Shown: positions 11,864 to 23,500 of the stretch, piece after piece
Position numbering within the stretch: the first letter of the stretch is position 1
How the letters are laid out: every line of letters starts with the position of its first letter
Assembly: GCA_905331475.1 (NCBI GenBank)
Contig: CAJNYU010001901.1
Coordinates: forward strand, 1 to 64,000
Direction of reading: 5' to 3'
DNA: 64,000 bases
DNA from: Rotaria socialis
Taxonomy: Eukaryota; Rotifera; Eurotatoria; Philodinida; Philodinidae
Notes under the pieces: generated by a model
Seen by the model: only the letters and a program-made list of their open reading frames with translations
What the model was told of the DNA's origin: nothing
The model's database searches: none
Made by a program: the position numbers and the translations under genes

Positions 11864-12570
11864 TAAATGGACATATGAAAAAAAAGATGTAAAAGGGACG
11901 TATTAAATGGAACGTACACAATAGGATGTACCGGTAAAGATGTACAGAAATAAACGTAAAGAAAAAGTAGTGAAAAAAATTCTATTGACTATTTTATGAT
12001 TTTATTTAACATTTACCTGTACTTTTGATTTCCCTAAGGAAAGTTTTGCGTTTTTTACTAGCATTTCCCGAAGAAATCATATAGCGGATGATATGGGAGT
12101 ACATACTTTGTTCTTAATCGGCAAGTTTACATATTTGCTAGAAAAGCCTAGAGACAATCGAGACGCTACTTCCACTTTAGCGTTAGCATTGACTTTTGAG
12201 TCACTTTCTTCTTCAAGTAAATGTTTCGAATTCCACCTGGAAAATTTTCTCTTTGCACGAATGGATTCCTATATCAAATGTTATTTTTTATGAATTGATA
12301 CTGTCCCTTTGTAAGACATGATTATGACCTTTTCTTATTGAATCACTTTAGACTACTATTGATCTATTCAACGACTCCGTACTAGGGTCCTGCGGGAACG
12401 GGAATTTTATAAATAATTTGCCGTATCAGAAAATCTGTTCGTCCTATTGGTTTTACTAAAATGTATCGATGTAACAGTTTTTTTATTTCATATAATTAAC
12501 AAAAACAAAAACAAAAACAAAAATAACAAATATTTATTATAAAATTACATAAAGTAATTTGTTGCTCACC
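11864..12570. other. Transposon flank; no gene seen
   Basis: It begins with a GATGTAAAAGGGACGTA-type array (11885-11965) and contains a short (ACAAAA)n run near 12503-12525. The open frame at 12093-12293 shows no domain. Confidence 0.4.
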
Positions 12571-12573
12571 ACA

Positions 12574-12760
12574 TCATTCATCATTACATCCATTATTTTC
12601 TTTATCATAATAGTCATCATCGAAAGTACGATCATCAAGACTATATTGTACAACTGTAATGCCATGATCTTCTCGTTTCGAGGTTGTTTTTTTTCATGCC
12701 TATTTTGCATGTGAGCTATTTGTTCTCTCTCGTAATTGTCTAATCATCGCCGAACATGAA
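12574..12760 (-). pseudogene. Coding remnant with frame changes, acidic tail
   Basis: The minus strand reads MIRQLRER, then in a second frame EQIAHMQNRHEKK, then in a third frame TSKREDHGITVVQYSLDDRT, ending in an Asp/Asn-rich tail before TGA at 12574-12576. The pieces are continuous in sense but need two one-base shifts, one in a run of A. The family is not recognised. It is either a dead fragment or a gene with assembly errors; it lies about 340 bp downstream of the GT15 gene stop on the same strand. Confidence 0.35.
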
Positions 12761-13103
12761 CGCTTTTAATAGTAAACGTGAATAGTATCAATTGTTAGAG
12801 AAATAGTCTGTGCGAAATTTCTCTCATCTATACGTCTGTTGAGATGTGTGATGTCTATATGTACGCAACACAAGATCTTGCGATAAGCTGGAATCAGTCA
12901 ATAAAAAAATTTCAATACGAAAAATGAAATAATAATAGAAGCTGTGGAAAACTTTCGGAAACAGGAAGCGCGAATCAAAATCAGACTGCCACAGGGCCCT
13001 AGGCCTTACCTCATACAATGTTGATTTATTTATCACAATATGAATATTATCTAGTTATTAGAATTCTCTATTTTATTCTATATGTAAAAATATTTCTAAA
13101 CAA

Positions 13104-14742
13104 TTAACACGGGTGACAATACGCCAGTCCTAGTTTTTCTCGGTGCAATATTTGAGTTGCATTTGCAAAAAGAGCTAAAATTATAAAACGAAGAGGTGCA
13201 TCACCCCATCGATAGAGATATACACCCATTGATTCATCAACAAGACGAGTAAACTCAGCGATTCTCGGTTGTCGAAGAAACAATAAATCCATCACTTCAA
13301 GATTATTCCAATAACCGGGCGTTTCGATTGTATGATTAAACACTTCAGCCAACATATCAGGATTTTGTGGAGTTATCTTATATGTTTTTATAAAAGCGAT
13401 AGTGAGATTTCGCACGAGTTTCGTGCCCGGGAGTACATATTCGAAGTCCACTATTCTCATATTGGCTAGGTAAACAGCGCGATGTTTGGCGATTATTTCG
13501 AATACATTAGGCCATTTACCTGAATGAAAAACAAAATAAGATTTTATTTTTTAGAATTCCATCACGAAAATTATTGTTTGCTATTCGCAATTGAGTTTTG
13601 GAGTGTTTTTTTTATAGAAATTACGACTTTTTTAATAGGAAAAATTGTCGTATTGAAGAAGTTTGTAACAATGAGTATGCTCAATTCAATGTTCTTGTAA
13701 TTTAAGCGAATAACAGAACTTATGCTACACTATGCGTCCTTCTAACAATGCATGTGGTTCTCTTATCTTGTTCTTTCAATTATTTTTCTAATGTTTACAC
13801 TCGCGCTTCTATACTAATTTCAAGCACAATTGAATTTTGTTTTCAGCATGTGATATATAAATTATCCTAGTTTTGACACTCTCATGTTACCTTCAATTCC
13901 CGAATCGTCATCAAGTCGCATCATGTATCGATATCGTTGAATAATTTTTAATTCAAATACTTGTTTAAACCAAAAGTAACACATATGATGATAATGCCAT
14001 TTACCTTTCTGTGTCCAAGTTGGATCTCTTATATGCGGATCGAAACCAGGAGAAAACTTATAAAATATATGATCAACATTCACGAACAGCACGTTTCGTG
14101 CAGTCGAATCCATTATTGGTACTAGATCTTCTCGAAAAGGATAACCAGTGTGAAATATAATTATATCTGTTATCTTATTGTCACCGAGACGTTCATCAAG
14201 CTGGATAATTTTTTCTCGTAGTTTCGGATAAGGATTATAAGCTCGACGTATATCACCGGCAAAACTTGCCACTAAGAAGGCAATAACATTTTCACTAGGC
14301 TAGAATAGTCAAAAAGAAATATTCAAGAAACAATGCGGAGAGAAGTTTACTAGTCGAGTTTTATTTAAATATTGGTTTTTAGAGTATATGTGTGGTTCTT
14401 GGACATAAGGAATTGATTTTGACGTTAAAGTTGCATTCGTTGTGACTTGTTGATTGAAATCAATTGATATTGATGTTTGTAAAGAGGTACCAAATGAATA
14501 GAAAAGTAAAAATATTAATAGTAAAATAGATACAATCAATAAGAAAAACAGTTGATGACGAAGACTTTCCATTCTTCTATTCAAAAATAAGATTACTAAA
14601 TTAGAATATTGAATTTGTTTAAAAAAACCTACTGTTTTATTTTCCGGAGAAGATCAGTTCTTATTCGATTTACTATTTCGGTAAAACCCTGAGCACTTTG
14701 ATCTTCATCGATCATATGGTTGAGGTCTGATGTCTGCATCAT
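13104..14742 (-). CDS. GT15 (KRE2/MNT1-type) mannosyltransferase, copy 1
   Basis: Predicted glycolipid/glycoprotein alpha-1,2-mannosyltransferase of CAZy family GT15, a type II Golgi membrane enzyme. Exons on the minus strand: 14742-14633, 14576-14351, 14299-13891, 13519-13104, giving 386 codons with consistent phases. A cytoplasmic N-terminus of about 37 residues is followed by one hydrophobic anchor (HQLFFLLIVSILLLIFLLF) and a lumenal stem. Family landmarks are HHMCYFWFKQVF, a short RYMMRLDDDSG (fungal enzymes have WRVEP with the catalytic Glu), YWNNLEV and YRWGDAPLRF. The end is GYCHPC. The two ATGs at 14742 and 14739 are conserved in copy 2; an acceptor-like site lies just upstream at 14763, so a further 5' exon is possible. 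The family is typical of fungi, so transfer is likely but untested. Confidence 0.82.
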
Positions 14743-16371
14743 GGAAATATTAAAATACAAATCTAAAAAAAAATGAGACGTGATACCCTTGAGCATTTTT
14801 TATGTCCGGACTTCAATTTATTTTTTGAGAAAATAGTAGTTAGAAAATCTAAGAATCGGGAATAATCTCCTAGACAACAAGACAAATATATAGCATGTTT
14901 TTACATAAAATTAGAAACTTCAGACCACGACGATCATTCAAGGCAGTTTGGATTTATTAAAAGAAATTGAAATGCTAATATGTACAAGCATTATTCCAAA
15001 AAATTTCAGAATATCTCATTTTTATGCAATCGTCATTTGATAAAATGTTTTTATTGAAGCAATATCAATGCATATAAAAAAGGATTTGTTTCAATGTGCA
15101 TAAAGTCTAATTCACATTGATTCAAAATAAATACTCAGAAAATATTTTTCTGAGAATAAACTGAAATGTGGCTTACTTATACCTGGAGGAAATGTATTGA
15201 CACCGATTGAGAATTTTCAAATATTAAGATTATCGCTAAAAAACAATAAAAATCATGGCACTTTTATTCGTTTGTAAAACTTAATACATATCTAGAGAAT
15301 GCGTACCTATTTTTAGCTGTTGTGTAAGATATCTAAGTTTTGAATTCTTCAATAGAGTTTAGTTTACACGCTGTAGATTGTTTACTAGATTTTTCAACAA
15401 AAAAATGAATACCAGCTGAACCCTATAAACAATATTTTCTGCTTGAATTTTATTCACCAGATTGTAGAAACAAAAGACCTTCACAATTCTTTTTCACGTA
15501 TCAATAGAGCATTTTTTTCATTCTCTGCATTCTTTTTTTCGGTTTTAAAGCATGTTATTTACATCACTTTTTTCTGCATTATACGAATTTTTTTACTGCT
15601 AAGTTAACGTTTCTGTTGTCATGCACATGCACGAATGCTTATAAGTCTTTTTTTTCCAACTTTTTGACGATGAATTTCTGTTGCATCTCAGCATTTTTTT
15701 TACTTCAGAATCTGAACTTCAGATTCTAATTTTATTTTGATTTCATCAGGATGAAAAGAATAAATACAAAACTACAAGATTTGAGAGATGAATGATCATT
15801 TTCAAGGGCATTTATTCTTGATATTGAAATAAATGCTTTCCAGATATTTTAAATGAACCTATCTCTGATCTACAACAATAATTTTATTAATTCTGAGCAA
15901 TTCGCAATAAGTTTTAAACAAAAACAAAGCAATTTAACTCGGTTGTTCCTTGCTTAGTTCTTATTTTTCTTAGTTAGCAATCGACTCAATCATTTTTTTT
16001 ATTTGCATGAATATTCTTGTGGTTTGAAGAATACACGATATGATAACAATCTGACAAAGGTGAAATGGACAACTGCAAATAAGGTCTGTTTTTAAAGAAA
16101 TGGTTACGTGATCATGATTCGCATTGAAACACTATTATACTAAAATATGAGTTCTATCTCACATTTCTTTTTCATTTGTTCATATGTTTTCGCTTGTTTG
16201 CTTGCATCAGAAGATGCCTTTTCAGTTGAAACAGCAAAAAGTAAACATGTAAGAACGTACTTCATACGATACTTTTCATTGTTATAAAAAAAATAGTGAG
16301 CGCTAATTCCGTCGCATGGCACTTTGCCGCAAAACAATTCATCGTGAAGAGAATTCGTTTCGATGGGCTAG

Positions 16372-16395
16372 GCGTATATAAAGGAGAGGATACAT
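16372..16395 (+). promoter_or_regulatory. TATA-type motif, left member of inverted pair
   Basis: CGTATATAAAGGAGAGGATACA followed by TTAATTGAATTAA. An almost identical block lies inverted at 16934-16962. The motif looks like a consensus TATA box (TATATAAAGG) facing right. No convincing product follows. Confidence 0.4.
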
Positions 16396-16933
16396 TAATT
16401 GAATTAAGCAATTCTTTTGTAGTAAGTTACTCAATTCATCGCGTAAATGTACACTCTATTACAGAATAATAATTGGATCGTTATCATGGATAATAGATGT
16501 GTTTTGAAGAAAAAATTACTCGAAAAATTCTTTTGTTAGATGAGAAATTGTCTGCCACTAAATGAAACTCAACTCAAGTCCTTTAAGAAGGCGACTGCTG
16601 AGGAAATATTGAGCTACATAATTCATTCACTAATTTCTAGGATGATTTTCTGTGATTTTCAAAGTTATTCGATTATGGGGTGACGCGATTTTAGAAATTT
16701 TCGAAATGAACTTTTAGGTTTTCAATACTGCGAATATTAGAAATAACTAAAGTTACTTCAAATTTAGTTTCAAATTTTTGGGTGATTTAAAAGCTAAAAT
16801 AAATAAGCTGTAAATTGAAAACTCTATCATTTGTTAAAAACAAAATTGTATTATTAAGAAAGAGTCTTAATATTGTAAAGGAATACATTTATTAAGCTGA
16901 TGAATTCAATAAAATATTAAACTAAATCAATTA

Positions 16934-16962
16934 ATTCAATCAATGTACTCTCTCCTTTATAT
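16934..16962 (-). promoter_or_regulatory. TATA-type motif, right member of inverted pair
   Basis: On the minus strand it reads CCGTATATAAAGGAGAGAGT followed by ACATTGATTGAATTAATTG. It faces left, towards its partner about 560 bp away. Either two convergent promoters or the ends of an unrecognised inverted-repeat element. Confidence 0.4.
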
Positions 16963-18056
16963 ACGGCGAGCTAATCGTGACGAAATGTACTAGCAGCGAA
17001 AAAATTTTGTTTCGTTACCAAGGTCATTTTCTATTCATTCATCTATGGTGATCATTTTATCGTATTCACATGATCGAAAAGCACGTTTATCAGTAGTTTC
17101 TTCGTTTAATATCCGTAGCATTACGAAAATTTAGACTGGTAAACTAGCAGCTTCTTAGAGCTGACTTTCTTGTGTTTAAGTTGCATGTGAGTTGTGAGTA
17201 GAGAAAGCTGATGTGTAGCCAGCAAATTCAATTAACTCCAGATGTTTGTACGCTTCAGAAAATTCGAAATAAACTAGGCAAAAGATAGAATCTCTATTTG
17301 CATAAAAAACAATTGCATGTGAAAGACGAATAATCATATCTACCAAGGATTGTGATTTCTGTTTATTCTGCAGATCCTTTATTTTGATTAAAACGAAGTT
17401 TTCGCTTTTAAATTGAAACTGCTACAATTCTATCTATTACTTTAACAAAATTATAAGAGAAAATATGTTAAACTACAGCTGAATTTGTCGCTACCATAGC
17501 CTTCAAAGCGTGTCAATATATTTCCGAAGAAGAATATCGATGTACCATTCTATTATCTATATGATCGATTATCTAAAACCCACGATACAAATAGCTATTT
17601 TAGCAATAACAGGGATATTAGCTTTCTAGTTTTGCTGTGATCCTTATATTGATTATCTCGTAGCTCTAAGAATAATAAATCCTAGAAGATATTTTTTGTT
17701 CGATTTGAACATTTTTAAAAAGAAAATGTCTCAGTGATGATGGAGCAAAAACCCGAGGTATCAGTTTGATCTCGACGTTTTCATAATGCTTTTTATTTCT
17801 CTAGAGAAGAAAGAAAAAGAGCGAAATTTTGTTTAAAAGAATTGTACTTTCATTACTTCATTATGAAAATCTGATAAATAGTAGAAAATGTTTTATTAAC
17901 TGTCCATCGACAATATTTTTTGACAGAATTGACACTAATTTCTGCTATAAAATATAAGAAAAATCAAAAAATATCCATTGGATACTATTCAATATTCGAA
18001 TTTTATTCAGGATATACGAGGCAAACAGAAAGTAGGACCACATACTTAATTTATAG

Positions 18057-18217
18057 TTAACTCAATTTATCAAATAACGCTGGAACAAGCGTTAGAGAAG
18101 CGCCTTTCGGGAAATCATCACAAAGCTAAGTATGATCGTTGGTTGTATCAAAGAAAAATTCCGTTGTATCTTTATCAAGTGCTTCGTCCCTTAGAAACTT
18201 GCACAGTACAATATTAA
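18057..18217 (+). CDS. Orphan terminal exon, unknown family
   Basis: After an acceptor-like TTTATAG (to 18056), a frame opens in phase with coding-like composition: NSIYQITLEQALEKRLSGNH, then KAKYDRWLYQRKIPLYLYQV and a TAA at 18215. Residue composition and codon use look like real protein, but I found no convincing upstream exon. It may be the remnant of a gene displaced when the GT15 copy arose, or the last exon of an undetected gene. It lies on the opposite strand, 150 bp from the GT15 copy 2 stop. Confidence 0.35.
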
Positions 18218-18367
18218 TATTGCATTCTTAGCGATAATTAAATAGTTTTTTGACAAATTTGCACGACAATCAATATACCATCTGCAACTTATTTTGAATC
18301 TTTAGCATAACTTTTGTATATACTGCGATCTGTGAATCAAAATTTTATTTGATATATTAACAAATAT

Positions 18368-19881
18368 TTAACAAGGATGACAATATCCAAGTCCTAGTTT
18401 ATTTAAATGCAATATTTGCGTTGCATTTACAAAAAGTGCTAATGTTATATAACGAAGAGGAGCATCACCCCAACGATAGAGAAATATGCCTCTTGATTCA
18501 TCAACCCAACGCATAAAATCAATAACTTCTATTTGACGAATCAATGATAAATCTATTACTTCAACATTATTCCAATAATTAGGTATTTCGATGGTATGAT
18601 TAAAGACATCAGCCATCATATCAGGATTTCGAGGTTTTATTTTATATTTTTTCATGAAAGCGACGGTGAGATTTCTCACGAGTGTCACACCCGGAACAAC
18701 ATAATTGAAATCCACTTCTCGTCTATTTGCCATGTAAACAGCTTGACGTTTGGCGATTATTTCGAATACATTAGGCCATTTACCTGAATAAAAAAGAATT
18801 GTATTTGTTATAACTAACATAGTTCTGAAAACTGTTTAGATAACTATGCTTGAAAACATCTAACTCAGCTCGTGAGATTACTCTAATTTTCTTTGTTCTT
18901 TTTCCGCTACCAATGCATGTTAATACCTGTCAAACACTTCTTTTACATATAATATCATTTTCACCATCAAGATAAACTTTTAACATGTGATATTGAAATC
19001 ACTCCAATTATAAAACTTCGCAATTACCTTCAATTCCCGAATCGTCATCAAGTCGCATCATGTATCGATATCGTTGAATAATTTTTAATTCAAATACTTG
19101 TTTAAACCAAAAGTAACGCATATGATGATAATGCCATTTACCTTTCTGTGTCCAAGTTGGATCTCTTATATGCGGATCGAAACCAGGAGAAAACTTATAA
19201 AATATATGATCAACATTCACGAACAGCACGTTTCGCGCAGTCGTGTGCACTATTGATGTTATATCAGCTCGAAAAGGATAACCAGTGTGAAATATAATTA
19301 TATCTGTTATCTTATTGTCACCGAGACGTTCATCAAGCTGGAAAAGTTTTTCTCCTAGTTTCGGATAAGGATTATAAGCTCGACGTATATCACCGGCAAA
19401 ACTTGCCACTAAGAAGGCAATAACATTTTCACTAGGCTATAGTAGTCAAAAAGAAAACAAATAGAAGAAATAATGTCAGGACCAATTTACTTTTCGTGTC
19501 CGATTAAAATACTGGTTTTTCGAGTATATATATGGTTCTTGAATACTCGACACTATACTTGGTTTTAGCATTGTTTTGCTCATGACATGTTTGTTGAAGT
19601 CAACAAATATGATCGGTTGTAGATAGATTGCAAATGTGTAGAAAAATAATACAATCAGTAACGATATAGATGAAATGGATATTAAAAATATTTTTTCACG
19701 CAAGCATTCTGTATATCTATAAACAGAATATTTCTACATTAGAAGATTTCATTACTATAAGAATAACTTACTGTTTTATTTTTTGAAGAAAATCATTTCT
19801 TAGCGAGTTTAATGTTCTAATGAAGGCTTGGACTCCTTGATCTTCATTTGGCGAATATCCGATTTCTGATGTCTCCATCAT
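18368..19881 (-). CDS. GT15 (KRE2/MNT1-type) mannosyltransferase, copy 2
   Basis: Tandem paralogue of the gene at 13104. Exons: 19881-19772, 19716-19491, 19436-19028, 18783-18368. Their lengths (110, 226, 409, 416 nt) equal copy 1 exactly, giving 386 codons. The anchor is IFLISISSISLLIVLFFYTF. Landmarks are HHMRYFWFKQVF, RYMMRLDDDSG, YWNNVEV, YRWGDAPLRY and the end GYCHPC. The expected role is addition of mannose to secretory-pathway glycans, with the acceptor unknown. Exon 3 is almost identical to copy 1 in blocks while exons 1, 2 and 4 have diverged, so gene conversion is likely. Copies are about 3.6 kb apart and both look intact. The 5' end has the same uncertainty as copy 1 (acceptor-like site just upstream of the paired ATGs). 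Confidence 0.82.
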
Positions 19882-20690
19882 TGAAGTATTGAAATAGGAA
19901 TCTAACCAAATAAATGTTTTCTCATGATGAAAATACTTCACGCTTGTGCTTGTTTTGTCTTTAAAAAAATAAATAATTTGTTCAGTATTGTACGAGTGCA
20001 GAAACAGCTACCTTTCTCTTTAGTATGATAGCTACATATTAAGAAAAAAATTGCTTTTCACTCGAACATCTTTGTTTATGGTGAAACTAGTTGTAATGAA
20101 AAAATAAATCAATTAGCACAATCATCAGTACGCTAAAGTTTAGTTTTAATAAGAGATAAGGTCACAAAACGATTCGTTTTACACGTAATCGTAAGGCTTC
20201 AGCTAATTCGATCATTGTTACGATGTGTGAGACTGCTGCAAGTTATCAAAATAGAGAACAATAATAAGAAGGCAAACATTCGATTGGATTTGCACTTCCC
20301 TGAGTGTTTTATATATCGATTGAATAAGCACTTTCTATTTATTTCAAACAAATTCTTGGGACATACTCTTGTGATGAGCACTACGTAGCTGAATGTAAAA
20401 GCGAACTAACGAAATGAGCTCAAAAGTTTTCGTTTTTTCTCTCCTACAGTTTACAGGTAGTTTTTGTGTCAGCTGAAGTCTACACACAATACTACTATTA
20501 AATAAATGTGGAAACTTCGGATTTCATCCGAGAGTTATGTGTACTGCAAAAGTGCATGGGACATATGAGTCATTCTAGAATGTCTGAACACCAAAATTAT
20601 CATGAAAAACTAAGCAATTTGATTTCTGGGCGCAGTTTGAGACGTTTTTCAGACGATGTTTCATCAGAAAGCTACGGTTTAGTTCAAGAC
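19882..20690. other. No supported gene
   Basis: Upstream side of GT15 copy 2. The plus-strand frame 20508-20693 (METSDFIRELCVLQ start) and the minus-strand frame ending in a hydrophobic FAFLLLFSILITCSS (20199-20381) have no splice or domain support. Confidence 0.35.
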
Positions 20691-20699
20691 TAATATCAG

Positions 20700-20998
20700 A
20701 TTCGGAATCAGCGTTAAAAATTGAGTCGATTTATATATGTTCTGAATAATTCTGGGAAAATGTTTTTTTTGAAAAATCCCTGTATCCTCCCCCCTCAGGG
20801 ATGGTCTGATCAAAAATGACAATTTTTTCGATAACTCAGTCATTACTTGACGGATCCTTCTCATCTTCGAACTCGACCGAGATATTGATGAGATCATTCT
20901 GTGTACAAAATTTCATAGTAATTGGATGAAGCTTTCAAACGTTATCGTGCCTACGTCCGGCCGGCCGGACACACTGGCCGGTTCTAGAGTGTACTCAC
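20700..20998. repeat. Unidentified repeat with CCGGCCGG palindrome
   Basis: The block has base composition unlike its surroundings: a C-rich run, then a stretch around GAACTCGACCGAGATATTGA, ending in the perfect 16-bp palindrome GTCCGGCCGGCCGGAC (20955-20970) and GGCCGG. This texture resembles the non-coding ends of dispersed mobile elements in invertebrates. I could not find inverted ends or a target duplication. No coding frame. Confidence 0.45.
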
Positions 20999-20999
20999 T

Positions 21000-22543
21000 T
21001 TTTGAGTACGCAAAAAACAAGACAAAACATTATTTATAATATTCACCTTGAAAAATTTATTATAAATTCTGTTTGATTCAATATTTTTCATTGTAACTTA
21101 CATTTTGAAGACAGACTGAAATAAAGCTGCTGTTCAATTTCTCGTCAGTGATCGTTGAATCAAGGCAATACATGATGCACGCATAGTTTTCATGAACACA
21201 ATATGTGTACTTGATTTTATTGATTAGTTGGTTTCAACAGAATTTTCGTGTAACTTTTCATCGAGCATCACAAATGAATGACGCTTTTCTTTTTCATTCT
21301 CTTTCTTTTCTTCTGCCTCCTCCAAGTATGTTTGTTAGATGCTTTTGTTTAGTTTCATACTGAATTATTTTTCAAGTGAAGTAAAAAAAGCTATTATTTG
21401 TATGAAGAAGAAAGACAAAATTTAGAATTTTTTTAGATACATGTTAGCTTGAAAATTTGGCAACTCATTTTAAGCAGCCTTCAGACACACTTGTGCTAAA
21501 TTATAATCATAATTAATCAATCCTGTAGAAATCTTGAGCTATAGTTTATGCTATTGAAGATCTTGTATTTTTACAAATATCAATTCTGAGAATGTCTAAA
21601 TAAAAATGCAATGCAAGAAACATTTTAAACAAACAACGATAATATATTTCAATAACTTTCGATTGAATAACGTTTTTTTGACTATGAGGCTATTTGCCAA
21701 TGTCGCTCTAGCAGAATGAAAAAACAATTGTTGAAAGACATGTAAATATTCTTGAAACTCGTTTTTTTTAAGGAAATTATTTTCATCAGGCATTTTCTGG
21801 ACTGTATTTGACTATTCTACGACTATGTACCAGAATAATGATAGAAAGGCTGTTTTTAAAACATTTTCGAGTTCATACTATATGTTTACAAAGTATTTTA
21901 TTTTTGAGTAAGTTTTCATTAAAAAATCCTTCGATCTTTGTATATATATTAATAATCAACAAATTTTCATGAACAAAAAGTCCATCACAGTTAAAATTTC
22001 TTTCCCTATTTTTCAAAGTCGATGTATATATCGTTTCCCATGGTAATTATATAGGAAGAGAGATATGTATGCCTTTGAAAAAACTTCTCAATCGCACCAC
22101 AATCAGGAAGAAAACTTTCAGTTGTGGCTAGAGAGACGTATGCGTATTTCTTATTTGCACCTAATAATGATCTATCAGCAATATGTTATCATTACATACT
22201 ATGAATACACTGTATTACTCATTCAGAAATATTTTCAATGTGATAAAGCTATAGATATTATGATGTTTTTTTTTATGAATATCGCTTTGAATAAGTAACG
22301 AATAATGTTGGAAAAATAGAAAATTATGTTTAACTTGACACATATACGTAAATCATCGTTAGTTAGAATTCAGCTATTATCTAATTCATTTGATAGTAGA
22401 AGAATATTTCTAATTGAAACGAAGAATTTTATTCAATTTTTGTACTTAAATAAATGCTATGAAACATCTTCCTGCACTCTTAATGAGTCCATTTAATTTT
22501 AAAAAGGTATTACACATGAAAACTTTCAAGTCTATAAACTTCA
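21000..22543. other. No gene seen
   Basis: AT-rich DNA. The open frames at 21596-21793 (minus) and 22065-22298 (plus) lack domains and splice support. Confidence 0.4.
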
Positions 22544-22551
22544 AATATGAT

Positions 22552-23190
22552 CAGAGGCGGCGGAGCCCTTAGGCTAGGGTAGGCTCAAGCCTCCCCTAAA
22601 AACAAAGGGAGAGTCTTGGTGAGGCTCAGCTATTTGAAAAAAATCCCGATTTCATCGTAATTCCATATTTGATAAGTGCAAGCGGTTCGAAAAGTGATGC
22701 TATTTTTTCTCCGAAGCTATGTTCAGCCTGAGGATGTATATGTTGCATCTTTTTGAAATATTTTCATTTCTTAATGCTAGCGCCTTATTTATGCAGATGA
22801 AGGGGACTACGATCAACAATGACACAACAACGCTCTAATCATGTCCTTATTCCTCATATTCATCAAGAAAAATTAGATCAGTTAGACTCGAACGGCTTTT
22901 CTAGGACATGATTAATAGTTTGTGTGCTTGCAACTTTTTTATTTGCTTTAAGACAAGATTTAAGATTTTGTATGCTTATGTTGATAATGAAATATAAATT
23001 TTGATAGCGTAGTAGAATTCTCGATTGCTCTGAAGGTGTGCAAATGGGTCAGTGAAGAAAATATTTTGAATAAAAGTTATAACCAAGAAATTTGAAACTT
23101 TGCTTTCTCCCTCTAATGCCGAGTTTCCGTCGTTGTTTTCAAATACAAAAATTGAGCCTCCCCTAAATTAGAAACGTTCCGTCGCGTATG
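22552..23190. mobile_element. Non-autonomous hAT-type element (639 bp)
   Basis: Flanked by a perfect 8-bp direct duplication AATATGAT (22544-22551 and 23191-23198). The left end is CAGAGGCGGCGGAGCC; the right end read inward is CATACGCGACGGAACG, an imperfect inverted repeat. Both sides also carry a subterminal AGGCTCAA with an AGGGGAGG-like flank. An 8-bp duplication and CAGAGGCGG-like termini are characteristic of hAT transposons. The interior has no transposase frame, so movement would depend on an enzyme supplied elsewhere. Confidence 0.88.
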
Positions 23191-23500
23191 AATATGATAT
23201 CGTACTAATTGACATAAACTATGTATTATTTTCTTTTTAAACTATTCAATAAATATTCATAGTTTTTATTTCACGAAAAACGAAAGCATCATGTAGCGTT
23301 ACATCGAACTCCCGAAAGTACGACGATATTATCGCCAACGGAAAATTTTCTATTTCTAAAAGTTATTCAAGATACGCTTTTAAAGATAAGGAACGCAAAA
23401 AGTCTCTCTAAGACAAGTCTAACATTTATATAAAGTGAAGTTTGTTAAAAGTGAAGCACACTTTTTATAATTATTTTCTGGGCTACTATTTCCATTATCG

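Larger units (their letters stand above)
14763..18056. other. Gap between GT15 copies
   Basis: Mostly AT-rich DNA with no domain-bearing gene. Two points of note are listed separately: an inverted pair of TATA-type motifs (16366-16975) and an orphan exon (18057-18217). The short minus-strand frame at 16140-16337 has a hydrophobic start (MKYVLTCLLFAV) but no further support. Confidence 0.4.

Noticed and set aside
16140-16337. Possible small secreted protein on the minus strand
   Set aside because: The hydrophobic start is short, the remainder is lysine-rich and it is not conserved near the GT15 copy 2 equivalent position.
20508-20693. 61-codon plus-strand frame starting METSDFIREL
   Set aside because: Composition is protein-like but there is no homologue I know, no splice support and a repeat follows immediately.
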